From Antarcticimicrobium sp033791545 (lineage in GTDB: Bacteria > Pseudomonadota > Alphaproteobacteria > Rhodobacterales > Rhodobacteraceae), in the NCBI GenBank assembly GCA_033791545.1, contig JASJGL010000033.1, positions 1 through 26,705 of the forward strand: 26,705 bases of DNA, read 5' to 3'. The notes below the pieces were generated by a model that was given only the letters and a program-made list of their open reading frames with translations, was not told the origin of the DNA and made no database searches. Positions 1 through 7,431 of this stretch are shown one piece after another. The position numbers and the translations under genes were made by a program. Numbering within the stretch: position 1 is the first letter of the stretch; every line of letters begins with the position of its first letter.

Positions 1-178
1 AAAGTGTATTCTGCCAGATCAGCCCGGCATTCTCCCACAAGGCGCGGGCGACAAGTCCGGGGCCGGGCAGGATAAAACGTGGCACGCCGCTGAGGCTGAC
101 CACTGCCTGCCAGACCGCGAGCGTTACCAGCAGCGGAACGATGGCGCGCCACAGGCCACGGGCGGCGCGGGCTCTCAT
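1..178 (-). CDS. thiX: ABC transporter permease, thiamine-precursor type (partial, N-terminal 59 aa)
   Basis: This is the start of an inner-membrane permease that runs off the left edge of the window. The 59 visible residues begin MRARAARGLWRAIVPLLVTL, a basic N-terminus followed by a first membrane segment, and then read VSLSGVPRFILPGPGLVARALWENAGLIWQNTL-like sequence typical of SsuC/TauC/ThiX permeases. The ATG at 178 overlaps the stop of the upstream ATPase gene by 4 bases (ATGA), so the two are translationally coupled. With the ATPase and the NMT1/THI5-like binding protein upstream it should form a ThiXYZ importer for a pyrimidine precursor of thiamine. The family is clear from the N-terminus and context. 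The substrate is inferred from the operon. Confidence 0.85.
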   Translation of the reverse strand, partial: MRARAARGLWRAIVPLLVTLAVWQAVVSLSGVPRFILPGPGLVARALWENAGLIWQNTL

Positions 179-912
179 GCGGCCTCCGGTGCGGGGTGCC
201 GGCGCATCCGCTGCAAAAGCGCGGCCTGTGCGGTTAGCGTGGTTGTGGCGTCTGGTGCGCGCGGCGGGGCCGTGGTCGGCAGTGGACAGGGATCAACGCC
301 CGTGCGCGTCACGATCCAGGCGCTGTCTGCCAGCCGGATCGCCTCGGCAGGGTCATGGGTGATCAGAACCACGGTGCGACCGCTCAGAAGCCCGGCGGCG
401 AGATCCTGCATCGTGTGGCGTGTCATCGCGTCCAGCGCCGAGAACGGCTCGTCCAGCAGAACGATGGCGCGATCCTCATACAGCGTGCGGGCGAGGGCGA
501 CGCGCTGGCGCTGCCCGGCAGAAAGCTGCGAGGGTTTGCGGGTCTCATGACCGGCAAGCCCGACATCCGCCAGCAGCGCCGCCGCCCGGGCTGGCTGGGG
601 GCGTTCGCCGCGCAGGCGGGCGCAGATCGTGACATTGTCCCGCGCCGTGGCCCAGGGCAAAAGCTGATCGTCCTGCGCCATCATGGCAACGCGCGGGGCG
701 ATGGCGGCTTCGTCCTGTGCCGTGATCCGGCCCTCCAGACGCGCGGCACAGGGCAGGGCGGCGATCAAGCGCAAAAGCGAGGTCTTGCCGACGCCGGAGG
801 GCCCCAGAAGCGCGCTCCACCGGCCAGCGGGGAGGGTCAGATCGAACGCCTCGATCAGGCACCGCCCGCCGGCGTGCAACGCCCCCGCCATATGAATGGC
901 CGGGGCGATCAT
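175..912 (-). CDS. thiZ: ABC transporter ATP-binding protein, thiamine-precursor importer
   Basis: A 245-aa ATPase that powers import of a thiamine pyrimidine precursor. Visible motifs are Walker A GPSGVGKT (37-44), signature LSAGQ (130-134), Walker B IVLLDEP (150-156), D-loop SALD (158-161) and H-loop His186. The size fits the nitrate/taurine/thiamine-type ATPases. The ATG at 912 overlaps the tenA stop by 4 bases, and its own stop overlaps the permease start in the same way. The sequence alone would allow SsuB/TauB. The position between tenA and thiX in a TPP-riboswitch operon makes ThiZ the better call. No anomalies were seen. Confidence 0.9.
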   Translation of the reverse strand: MIAPAIHMAGALHAGGRCLIEAFDLTLPAGRWSALLGPSGVGKTSLLRLIAALPCAARLEGRITAQDEAAIAPRVAMMAQDDQLLPWATARDNVTICARLRGERPQPARAAALLADVGLAGHETRKPSQLSAGQRQRVALARTLYEDRAIVLLDEPFSALDAMTRHTMQDLAAGLLSGRTVVLITHDPAEAIRLADSAWIVTRTGVDPCPLPTTAPPRAPDATTTLTAQAALLQRMRRHPAPEAA

Positions 913-1592
913 GCCGCCACCGGGCGAGCGGCCATGTCCCAGAATCCGATTTCCAGCCGCGTTGCCGTGCTAAACCGCGCCTGAAGTTCGGCGGCGCGTG
1001 GCAGATCTGCCCAGCCGGGGCCGAGACGGCGCACAATCGCGTCGTCGATCAGCGCCCCGACACTCCGGCACAGGGCCTGATACGTGTCCCCGCCATAGGT
1101 TGCGCACCAGTCCGCATAGGCGCCGCTGTTGCCCGCCAGCCGGGCGCCGATTGCGCCATAGCCCAGCACACAGGGGGCCAGCGCCGCCAGCAGATCGAGA
1201 AAATCGCCGGAATAGCCCGCCTCCAGCACATAGCGGGTATAGGCAAGGTTTTCCGGGGCCTCGGGTGTTGCCTCCAGCGTGGCGCGGTCGATGCCCTGCG
1301 CGGCGCAGGTTTGTACGTGCAGCGGCATTTCCTCATGAACCAGCGCGTGCACCGTGGCGCTGGCCGCGGCCATTTCGTCCAGCGTTTTGGCCTTGGCCGC
1401 CGCCAGCGCCCAAGCGCGGGCGAAATGGATCAGGAACACGTAATCCTGACGCAGGTAGTGCAGATAATTGTCCCGGCGCAGCGATCCGTCACGCAGCCCT
1501 TCGACAAAGGCGTGCTGGGTGTAGCGACTCCAGTCCTGCGCCGCGCCCGCACGCCAGAGCGCGAAGGCACGGCCATAGTTTGGCTCGCTCAT
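909..1592 (-). CDS. tenA: TenA family thiaminase II / aminopyrimidine aminohydrolase
   Basis: A 227-aa TenA protein. The family hydrolyses thiamine breakdown products such as aminopyrimidine to HMP, feeding the salvage branch, in the cytoplasm. Recognisable features are the YLRQDYVFL helix (46-54, with Asp50 and Tyr51), the APCVLGY motif carrying the probable catalytic Cys141 (equivalent to the active-site Cys of B. subtilis TenA), and the C-terminal LEIGFWDMA with Glu214 in the place of the family's catalytic Glu. It is coupled by ATGA overlaps to thiY upstream and thiZ downstream. Its place inside the transporter genes suggests that imported formylaminopyrimidine-type compounds are its source. 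No deformylase (YlmB) is seen in the window. Confidence 0.93.
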   Translation of the reverse strand: MSEPNYGRAFALWRAGAAQDWSRYTQHAFVEGLRDGSLRRDNYLHYLRQDYVFLIHFARAWALAAAKAKTLDEMAAASATVHALVHEEMPLHVQTCAAQGIDRATLEATPEAPENLAYTRYVLEAGYSGDFLDLLAALAPCVLGYGAIGARLAGNSGAYADWCATYGGDTYQALCRSVGALIDDAIVRRLGPGWADLPRAAELQARFSTATRLEIGFWDMAARPVAA

Positions 1593-2560
1593 TGCGCGAC
1601 GTCGGCGGTGGCGTCGGCAGTAATGTCGGCGGTGACGTCGCGGACCAGATCAGCCGCCGGGATGGCGGCCTCGACTGCGCCCTGCGCAAGCAGAAACGCC
1701 TCGAACCGCGCGTAGCGGCCCTGATCGACGGCGGCGGGGCGGCTGGCAAAGCGTGGCCAGGTATCGGCCCAGGCGCGGATGTTCAGCTCGTTGCGCAACT
1801 CGGCACTGGTGGCGAAGAAGGCTTTGCCGGCGGCTTCGGGATCGTTCACGATGTAGGCGGCCGCGCGCTCGGTCGCGAGCAGGAAGCGGGAGATCAACTC
1901 GCGGTCCAGCCCCTCGGCGCGGGCGATATAGATCAGCTCATCATAGGCGGGCACGCCTTCGGCCTCGGGGTAGAAACAGCGCCCCTCGTGGCCTTCGAGC
2001 TGCATCTGGTTCAATTCGAAATTGCGAAAGGCCCCGATCACACCATCGACCTGTCCCGACATCAGCGCGGGCGAGATCGACCAGCCGATATTGATCTGTT
2101 CGACGTCCTCGGGGGAGAGGCCGCTATGGGCCAACATGGCCGACAGCAGCATTTCCTGCACCCCGGCCACGGAAAAGCCGACCTTGCGCCCGGCCAGATC
2201 AGCGACCGACTGCACCGGCCCGTCGGCGCGCACCACGAGGCAGGTGAGCGGGGTCTCGATCAATGTGCCGACGCGGACCACATCCAGCCCTTCGCGGCGG
2301 TTGAGATGCAACTCGGGCTGATAGCTGAGTGCAAGATCGACGTTGCCTGCCGCCACCATGCGCGGCGGATCACTGGGGTCGGCGGGGGTGACCAACTCGA
2401 CCTCAAGCCCGGCATCAGCGAAAAAGCCCAGCTCTTCGGCCAGAATGATGGGCCCGTGATCGGGATTGATGAACCAGTCCAGCATGACGGTCATGTGGTC
2501 CTGTGCCAGTGCCGGGGTGGCCAGCAGGGTCATTGCGCATGTTGCGAGTATCTTTTTCAC
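1589..2560 (-). CDS. thiY: ABC transporter substrate-binding protein, NMT1/THI5-like (ThiY)
   Basis: A 323-aa periplasmic binding protein. A Sec signal peptide (MKKILATCAMTLLATPALA, cleavage after about residue 19) is followed by the family's opening MLDWFINPDHGPI. ThiY proteins bind N-formyl-aminopyrimidine or related thiamine precursors. The start is a GTG at 2560 with a GGAG Shine-Dalgarno about 7-10 bases upstream. There is a 38-base gap to the thiF stop, the only real gap in this part of the operon, so thiYXZ-tenA may once have been a separate cassette. The stop overlaps tenA by ATGA. The C-terminal tail (VRDVTADITADATADVAQ) is alanine/aspartate-rich and low in complexity. Confidence 0.92.
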   Translation of the reverse strand: MKKILATCAMTLLATPALAQDHMTVMLDWFINPDHGPIILAEELGFFADAGLEVELVTPADPSDPPRMVAAGNVDLALSYQPELHLNRREGLDVVRVGTLIETPLTCLVVRADGPVQSVADLAGRKVGFSVAGVQEMLLSAMLAHSGLSPEDVEQINIGWSISPALMSGQVDGVIGAFRNFELNQMQLEGHEGRCFYPEAEGVPAYDELIYIARAEGLDRELISRFLLATERAAAYIVNDPEAAGKAFFATSAELRNELNIRAWADTWPRFASRPAAVDQGRYARFEAFLLAQGAVEAAIPAADLVRDVTADITADATADVAQ

Positions 2561-2598
2561 GTCTGTCTCCGTCGTGTGGTGTGTGTTGGGGGAAAGGG

Positions 2599-3561
2599 TC
2601 AGGTGCCGGGCAGCGCCAAAAGCGCGATGTCCCCGGCCCAGCGGTGGCGCAGGGTGGTCCCGGCGTTATGGGCGCGCAGACCTGTTTGACAGGCCAGCAC
2701 GATCCGTGTGCCAAGGTCGGGCAAGGCCAGATCGGGCAAGGCGTCGGTGGCGAGGTGCAAGGCACCCGCGCGAAAAGGGGCGGGCCGTTCGCTGCGCAGA
2801 TCAATCACCATGTCGTCCGGGGTGATCTGGTCCGCGGCGATGAACGGGGCCGGGCGGTCGGGTTCGGGGGCGCCCTCAAAGCGGAAGTCCGATGTGCGCC
2901 AGTTGGCGGCGCCCAGCACCATCATCCGGCCCAGCGGCGAGGGGGCCAGATCAAGCAGGACGGCCAGCGCCATTTGCGCCTGTATCGCCCCGATCGCGGC
3001 CACCACCGGCCCCAGAACGCCTGCGGTTTCGCAGGTCGGGGCCGCGTGCGGCAGATCGGGGAACACGGCGCGCAGCGACGGCGCGCTGTGGCAAAACCCG
3101 CCGACATAGCCCCGCAACCCCTGCGCCGAGGCCGATATGAACGGCGTGCCCGACGCATGGGCAACATCAGACAGGGTGAAGCTGACGGCAAAGGTATCGG
3201 CGCAATCCAACACCACATCGGCCTGCGCCGCCAGAGCGGGCGCATTGGCGGGGGTGAGCCAGTCGACCAAGGGCTGCACCACGACGTCGGGGTTCAGTGC
3301 GGCCAGCGCCTCGGCGGCGGCCTCGGCCTTGGGGCGTGCGATATCCTGCATCCGGTACAGGGGCTGGCGGTGCAGGTTGCTTTCGCCCACAAGATCGCCG
3401 TCTATCAGGGTGATCTTCCCGACCCCGGCGCCGACAAGATATTGCAGCACCGGCACCCCCAGCCCGCCCGCGCCTGCGACCAGAACCCGGGCCGTGCGCA
3501 GGCGGCTTTGGCCGTCCTCACCGACCTCGGGCAGGGCGATCTGTCGGGCATAGCGGCTCAT
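2599..3561 (-). CDS. thiF: ThiF/MoeB-type E1-like adenylyltransferase with C-terminal rhodanese-like domain
   Basis: A 320-aa protein expected to adenylate the C-terminal glycine of ThiS before sulfur transfer. The N-terminal part (1-235) has the nucleotide-binding GAGGLG (30-35), DGD (54-56), SNLHRQ (61-66) and the conserved TCETAGVLGPVV segment with Cys177, the ThiF/MoeB acceptor-cysteine position. The C-terminal 245-318 resembles a rhodanese domain (MVIDLRS...), with its sulfur-carrying loop at ACQTGLRA (Cys291). The paired CxxC zinc motifs usual in MoeB/ThiF are absent: the segment normally carrying the first pair reads PSLRAVFPD. ATGA overlap with thiE. The operon favours ThiF, but it could also serve a MoaD. 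Fusion to rhodanese, as in MOCS3/Uba4, suggests it receives persulfide sulfur itself. Confidence 0.88.
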   Translation of the reverse strand: MSRYARQIALPEVGEDGQSRLRTARVLVAGAGGLGVPVLQYLVGAGVGKITLIDGDLVGESNLHRQPLYRMQDIARPKAEAAAEALAALNPDVVVQPLVDWLTPANAPALAAQADVVLDCADTFAVSFTLSDVAHASGTPFISASAQGLRGYVGGFCHSAPSLRAVFPDLPHAAPTCETAGVLGPVVAAIGAIQAQMALAVLLDLAPSPLGRMMVLGAANWRTSDFRFEGAPEPDRPAPFIAADQITPDDMVIDLRSERPAPFRAGALHLATDALPDLALPDLGTRIVLACQTGLRAHNAGTTLRHRWAGDIALLALPGT

Positions 3562-4154
3562 TGTGTCACCGCCAGCCAGTCGCGGATGCGGGCATCAGGA
3601 TCCGGGTTCAGGGTGATATCCGTCACTGCGGCCACCGTATCCGCCCCGGCTTTGAAGGCGCCCGGTGCCCGCTCGACCGACATGCCACCAATGGCGCAAA
3701 GTGGGATGTCGCCAATCAGGCTTTTCCACTCGGTCAGTCGATCAAGGCCCTGCTCGGTCCATTTCATCTTTTTCAGGATGGTCGGATAGACCGGACCCAA
3801 GGCGATATAGTCGGGGGTCAGGGCCAACGCGCGGTCAAGTTCGGCGTGATCATGGGTGGAAATCCCCAGTTTCAGGCCGGCGCGGCGGATCGCGGCGATG
3901 TCGGCACTGTCCAGATCTTCCTGCCCCAGATGCAGCCAATCCGCGCCAAGTTCGATCGCCAATTGCCAATGATCATTCACCACAAGGGCTGCGCCGTGGC
4001 GGCGGCACAGGGTCAGCGCTTTGCTGATTTCGGCGCTCAGGGCTGCCTTTGGGCGATCCTTGATGCGCAGTTGCACCAGCCGCACCCCAAGGGGAACGGC
4101 GCGCGCCACCCAATCGGCGCTGTCGAGCACGGGATAAAACCGGGGCAGGGTCAT
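3558..4154 (-). CDS. thiE: Thiamine-phosphate synthase
   Basis: A 198-aa TIM-barrel enzyme that joins HMP-pyrophosphate and the thiazole phosphate carboxylate/phosphate to give thiamine phosphate. Motifs seen: QLRIKD (28-33), VVNDHW (58-63, diphosphate/metal region), HLGQEDL (75-81), GPVYPT (120-125) and CAIGGMS (153-159, phosphate loop). The reading frame stays open far upstream through thiG, but the true start is the ATG at 4154. That start gives MTLPRFYPVLD and overlaps the thiG stop by ATGA. The length matches small bacterial ThiE proteins. It sits between thiG and thiF in the coupled operon. The stretch after GPVYPT reads ILKKMKWTEQG, slightly unlike the common TxTKxD form. Confidence 0.94.
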   Translation of the reverse strand: MTLPRFYPVLDSADWVARAVPLGVRLVQLRIKDRPKAALSAEISKALTLCRRHGAALVVNDHWQLAIELGADWLHLGQEDLDSADIAAIRRAGLKLGISTHDHAELDRALALTPDYIALGPVYPTILKKMKWTEQGLDRLTEWKSLIGDIPLCAIGGMSVERAPGAFKAGADTVAAVTDITLNPDPDARIRDWLAVTQ

Positions 4155-4912
4155 AGCCAGGCCTTTCCGATGACCGGGGTCGAGGGCATGGCCATATCGC
4201 GCGCGATCATCGGCCCGGAGGTACGCGCCAATGCGCCCGCCTCGGCCGCCAGCGCAAAGGCGCGCGCCATGGACGGGGGATCCTCGGCCTCGGCCACGGC
4301 GGTGTTCAGCAGGATCGCGTCGAACCCCAGTTCCATCGCCTGTGCCGCGTGGCTGGGCAGGCCAAGGCCGGCATCCACCACCATGGCCACATCGGGAAAG
4401 GCCGCGCGCAGGGTGCGCAGCCCGTGGATGTTGTTCAGCCCCATCCCCGACCCGATGGGCGCGCCCCAGGGCATCAGCACCCGGCAGCCGGCATCGATCA
4501 GCCGCGCCGCCAGAACCTGATCTTCGGTAGTATAGGGAAACACCTTGAAACCATCCGCACAGAGCGCCTCGGCGGCCTCCAAAAGGCCAAAGGGATCTGG
4601 CTGCAGTGTGTCGCCATGTCCGATCACTTCCAGCTTGATCCAGTCGGTGCCGAAATATTCGCGCGCCATCTGGGCGGTTGTGATCGCCTCGCGCGCGGAA
4701 TGGCAGCCGGCGGTGTTGGGCAGCAGATGCACGCCAAGGCCGCGCACCATCTCCCAAAACGCCTGTCCCGCGCCGCGTTCACGGCGCAGCGACACGGTGG
4801 CGACCGAGGCCCCACTTGCGCGGAACGCGGCCTCCATCAGGGCCGGAGAGGGGAAGCGTGCCGTGCCCAGCATCATGGGCGTTTTCAGGGTCTCGCCGTA
4901 AAAATCGCGCAT
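4151..4912 (-). CDS. thiG: Thiazole synthase
   Basis: A 253-aa TIM-barrel thiazole synthase. It condenses deoxyxylulose 5-phosphate, dehydroglycine and the sulfur of ThiS thiocarboxylate into thiazole phosphate. Lys93 in DWIKLEVIG is the expected Schiff-base lysine. The phosphate-binding loop is GAPIGSG (150-156), followed by GLNNIHGL, and VVDAGLGLPSHAAQAMELGFDA (about 178-199) is the family's second signature. It starts 2 bases after the ThiS stop codon and ends in an ATGA overlap with thiE. Paired with ThiO rather than ThiH upstream, the glycine-derived imine is supplied aerobically by glycine oxidation. Normal length, no missing key residues. Confidence 0.96.
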   Translation of the reverse strand: MRDFYGETLKTPMMLGTARFPSPALMEAAFRASGASVATVSLRRERGAGQAFWEMVRGLGVHLLPNTAGCHSAREAITTAQMAREYFGTDWIKLEVIGHGDTLQPDPFGLLEAAEALCADGFKVFPYTTEDQVLAARLIDAGCRVLMPWGAPIGSGMGLNNIHGLRTLRAAFPDVAMVVDAGLGLPSHAAQAMELGFDAILLNTAVAEAEDPPSMARAFALAAEAGALARTSGPMIARDMAMPSTPVIGKAWL

Positions 4913-4914
4913 GA

Positions 4915-5112
4915 TCAGCCCCCCTGCATCGCGGTCAGAACCTCAAGCCGGTCCCCGGGCGACAACGCGGTTGTGTCGCGCAGTGCCGCGGGAACAAAGC
5001 TGCCGTTGAGCGCGGTTGCCACGCGCGCCTCGCCCCAGCCCAGTTCGGCGAGGGCCGCAGCCAGATGCGTCGCGGTCACGGCCCGCTGTTCGCCGTTGAC
5101 TTCAATCTTCAT
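4915..5112 (-). CDS. thiS: Sulfur carrier protein ThiS
   Basis: A 65-aa ubiquitin-like sulfur carrier whose C-terminus ends in the diagnostic Gly-Gly (TAMQGG). That end is adenylated by ThiF and converted to a thiocarboxylate that ThiG consumes. The frame is open for 10 more codons upstream, but the ATG at 5112 gives the canonical opening MKIEVNGEQ and places the start inside the last codons of thiO (11-base overlap). The pattern DRLEVLTAMQGG matches ThiS. It stops 2 bases before thiG. Confidence 0.95.
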   Translation of the reverse strand: MKIEVNGEQRAVTATHLAAALAELGWGEARVATALNGSFVPAALRDTTALSPGDRLEVLTAMQGG

Positions 5113-6082
5113 GAACCAAATCCCCCATGTGACCTGTTGCAAGAACCTCTGCTGCCTGTTCAGCCAAAGCTGGCGACATCAGATAGCCGTGCCGGAACAA
5201 CCCGTTCAGGTGCAGCACGCGCCCCCGGCGCAGCACGCGCGGCACATTGTCGGCAAAGGCCGGGCGCAGATCTGCGCCCATTTCGACGACCTCGGCCTCG
5301 GCAAAGCGCCGGTCCAGCGCATAGGCCGCCGACAGCAATTCCAACGCCGAGCGCGCGGTCATCGGGCCGCGCGCGCCGCTTTCGATCTGCGTCGCGCCCA
5401 GCATGAATATCCCGTTCGCCCGTGGCACCACGTAAAGCGGGTGCCGTGGATGCAGCAGGCGGATCGGGCGCGACAGGTGGATTTCATCCGAGTGCAGCAC
5501 GACCATTTCGCCGCGTACACCGCGCAGCCCCGGCACATCGCCCTGCGCCGCCAGACCGCGGCAATCCAAGACCGGGCCGCTCAGGTCTTTGGGCTCGACC
5601 GCGCCGGTTTCCACCTCGACCCCAGCATCGGCCAATGTCAGGATCAGATCGGCCAAGGCCTGTCGCGGATCGAGATGCGCCTCGGCGGCAAAGAACACCC
5701 CGCGCCGGTGCTGCCCGGCCAGTTCGGGTTCCAGCGCCGCGATCGCCGCCGCATCACAGGCGGTGTTGCCCTCGGTGCGCGCGGCAAAACGGTCGAGCTC
5801 GCCCCGGTCCCGTTCCGGTGCAAGGGCCAGCGTGCCCTGTTTGGTCACATGGGTCACCCCCGACCAAAGCCCTATGGCTTGGCGCCCGTGGGTCACGATC
5901 GGGGGCTCTGCCGTGGCGCTTTCACACTCGGGCGCCAGCATGCCGCCAGCCCACCATGAACAGCCATGCGGCCCCGGCGGTCCGACCCGGTCAATCACCC
6001 GGGGGCGCAGACCGCGGGCAAGACAGGACCGCGCCGCCCAGAGGCCCGCGACCCCTGCGCCGATAATTGTGACGTCACTCAT
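5102..6082 (-). CDS. thiO: Glycine oxidase ThiO (FAD-dependent)
   Basis: A 326-aa FAD oxidoreductase that oxidises glycine to the imine needed by ThiG, releasing hydrogen peroxide. The start is the ATG at 6082. It gives MSDVTIIGAGVAGLWAARSC with the dinucleotide-binding GAGVAG at 8-13. An in-frame start 36 bases further up would only add a stretch unlike the family. Other DAO-family features are GCSWWAGGMLAPECE (the glycine/sarcosine oxidase substrate loop region), the central LDCRGLAAQGDVPGLRGVRGEM segment, and the C-terminal HLNGLFRHGYLMSPALAE, which is a typical ThiO ending. It overlaps the thiD stop by 8 bases and the thiS start by 11. Confidence 0.93.
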   Translation of the reverse strand: MSDVTIIGAGVAGLWAARSCLARGLRPRVIDRVGPPGPHGCSWWAGGMLAPECESATAEPPIVTHGRQAIGLWSGVTHVTKQGTLALAPERDRGELDRFAARTEGNTACDAAAIAALEPELAGQHRRGVFFAAEAHLDPRQALADLILTLADAGVEVETGAVEPKDLSGPVLDCRGLAAQGDVPGLRGVRGEMVVLHSDEIHLSRPIRLLHPRHPLYVVPRANGIFMLGATQIESGARGPMTARSALELLSAAYALDRRFAEAEVVEMGADLRPAFADNVPRVLRRGRVLHLNGLFRHGYLMSPALAEQAAEVLATGHMGDLVHED

Positions 6083-6878
6083 TGGACCACTCCGCGTGAA
6101 AATGATGAACCGGGCCATGCCCGCTGCCGATGTTCAGCCGGTCCGCCGCCGCAATGGCCCCTTGCAGATAGGCATGCGCAGCGCGCACCGCCTCGGGCAG
6201 GGGCGCGCCGCGTGCGAGCCCCGCCGCGATCGCAGCCGACAGGGTGCAGCCGGTGCCGTGGGTGTTGCGCGTGGCGTGACGCGGGGCTGACAGCCGCAGC
6301 ACGGCGTCGGGCGTGACCAGCAGATCGACACAATGCGCCCCGTCGCCATGGCCGCCCTTCATCAGAACCGCGCGCGGCCCCAAGGCCAGCAACGCGCGGC
6401 CCTGCTCCAGCATCGCGGCCTCATCCGTGGCCTCGGGCAGATCCAGCAGCCGCGCCGCCTCGGGCAGGTTCGGGGTGAGCAGATCGGCCATCGGCAGCAG
6501 TCGGGCGCGCAGGCTTGCAACCGCGTCATCGGCCAACAGTGCATCGCCCGATTTTGCCACCATCACCGGGTCCAGCACCACCGGAGCCCTGCATCGCACC
6601 AGCCTAGCGGCGACGGCATCAATCGCTTCCGGCTCGCCTAGCATGCCGATCTTGATCGCGCCGATATCCAGATCGTCAAAGACCGCATCCATCTGGGCGC
6701 GGATCATCTGCGGCGCGACCGCCGCCACCGCCGTGACGGCACGAGTGTTTTGCGCGGTGATCGCGGTCAGCACGCTGGCGCCATAGACGCCCAATGCGCT
6801 GAATGTCTTGAGATCGGCCTGAATCCCGGCGCCGCCGCCACTGTCGGATCCTGCAATCGTCAACGCCTGAAAAGCCAT
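6075..6878 (-). CDS. thiD: Hydroxymethylpyrimidine/phosphomethylpyrimidine kinase
   Basis: A 267-aa ribokinase-fold enzyme that phosphorylates HMP and HMP-P to HMP-PP. Motifs: ALTIAGSDSGGGAGIQADLK (5-24), VLDPVMVAKSGDALL (101-115), LTPNLPEA (134-141), MKGGHG (173-178) and the catalytic NTHGTGCTLSAA with Cys211 (205-216). I chose the ATG at 6878 because a GGGGG Shine-Dalgarno lies 5-9 bases upstream and the protein then opens directly with MAFQALTIAG. An ATG at 6890 would add MGAY and is less likely. It is the first gene of the thiamine operon, about 80 bases downstream of a TPP riboswitch. Confidence 0.95.
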   Translation of the reverse strand: MAFQALTIAGSDSGGGAGIQADLKTFSALGVYGASVLTAITAQNTRAVTAVAAVAPQMIRAQMDAVFDDLDIGAIKIGMLGEPEAIDAVAARLVRCRAPVVLDPVMVAKSGDALLADDAVASLRARLLPMADLLTPNLPEAARLLDLPEATDEAAMLEQGRALLALGPRAVLMKGGHGDGAHCVDLLVTPDAVLRLSAPRHATRNTHGTGCTLSAAIAAGLARGAPLPEAVRAAHAYLQGAIAAADRLNIGSGHGPVHHFHAEWSNE

Positions 6879-7198
6879 ATACGCCCCCATTCAGAACAAG
6901 GGCCAAAAGCGTCGCGATACGGAAAGTCTTGGGCCGTGGATGGCCACAGCTTTGCTCCGTTCCCTCCGCCGGAATGACCCGGATCAGGTTCGATGGGTCA
7001 GCTTTCGCCTCTCAGCCATGACGGCACCCCAACGGATGTGCGTGGGGTAGCGCGCTGCGCAGAGCGAGTCAAACGGATTGCCGAAAGCGGGCGGCGCGGG
7101 CGGTGGAAAAAGTTGGAGGAGGGGGCGTTTCCGTTTCTGGCGTGCGTCCGGTGCGATACGGATGGACAGCGCGCAGGGCTCGGATTAACTCTGTCGCC
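6879..7198. promoter_or_regulatory. Divergent intergenic region between thiD and the tusA-like gene
   Basis: A 320-base gap without a protein gene. It holds the TPP aptamer (6956-7036) with its roughly 77-base leader to thiD on the minus strand. The remaining 160 bases (7037-7198) must contain the thi promoter leftward and the tusA promoter rightward. I see a G-rich stretch around 7105-7130 and no convincing -35/-10 pair. The short ORFs that cross it lack coding character. Confidence 0.6.
6956..7036 (-). ncRNA. TPP riboswitch (THI element) aptamer
   Basis: Read on the minus strand, the segment carries the conserved THI-box pieces in order: GGGGTGCC (7030-7023), CTGAGA (7015-7010), ACCC (6998-6995), the hallmark AACCTGATCCGG (6990-6979), and the 3' GGCGGAGGGA ending at 6961. 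The closing stem P1 is directly visible: TCCGTT (7036-7031) pairs perfectly with AACGGA (6961-6956). Thiamine pyrophosphate binding should shut off the thiD operon. There is no obvious terminator between the aptamer and thiD. A short GCCC/GGGC pairing could bury the thiD Shine-Dalgarno, so control of translation is more likely than attenuation (inference). Confidence 0.97.
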
Positions 7199-7426
7199 AT
7201 GACATGGGATCACGAACTCGACGCGCGCGGCCTGTTGTGCCCGCTGCCTGTGCTCAAGGCACGCAAGCGGCTGATGGGGATGGCTCCGGGGCAGATCCTG
7301 CGCCTTGTCGCCACCGACCCGGCGGCGGTGGTGGATGTGCCGCATTATTGCAATGAATCCGGGAACGTGCTGCGCGAAAGCGGGCAGGAGGGCGAGGCGC
7401 AGATCTATCTGATCGAGCGCCGCTAG
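7199..7426 (+). CDS. tusA: TusA-family sulfurtransferase / sulfur carrier
   Basis: A 75-aa SirA/TusA-fold protein. The family signature is the N-terminal LDARGLLCPLPVLKARK, with the sulfur-carrying Cys14 in a CPLP motif (14-17). TusA proteins accept persulfide sulfur from a cysteine desulfurase and pass it on for tRNA thiolation or molybdenum-cofactor-related sulfuration. The ATG at 7199 is chosen because the signature starts right after it. The frame is open further up but that part is not family-like. It ends 5 bases from the convergent moeA fusion, next to the fdhD operon, so a role in sulfur supply to FdhD/Moco is attractive but inferred. A second cysteine (Cys51 in HYCNESG) is present. 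Confidence 0.88.
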   Translation: MTWDHELDARGLLCPLPVLKARKRLMGMAPGQILRLVATDPAAVVDVPHYCNESGNVLRESGQEGEAQIYLIERR

Positions 7427-7431
7427 CCGCG

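Noticed and set aside
998..2689. A 563-codon open frame on the plus strand across tenA, thiY and part of thiF
   Set aside because: It lies antisense to three well-supported genes, has no recognisable domain and shows the Arg/Gly/His/Gln-rich composition of a high-GC shadow frame.
2599..3561. Naming the ThiF-like protein MoeB
   Set aside because: The MoeB fold is very similar, but the gene sits between thiE and thiY in a riboswitch-controlled thiamine operon with thiS, so ThiF is the better call.
4155..4757. N-terminal extension of thiE upstream of ATG 4154
   Set aside because: The frame is open through thiG, but the extra residues are out-of-frame thiG. The ThiE fold begins at 4154 with a coupled ATGA start.
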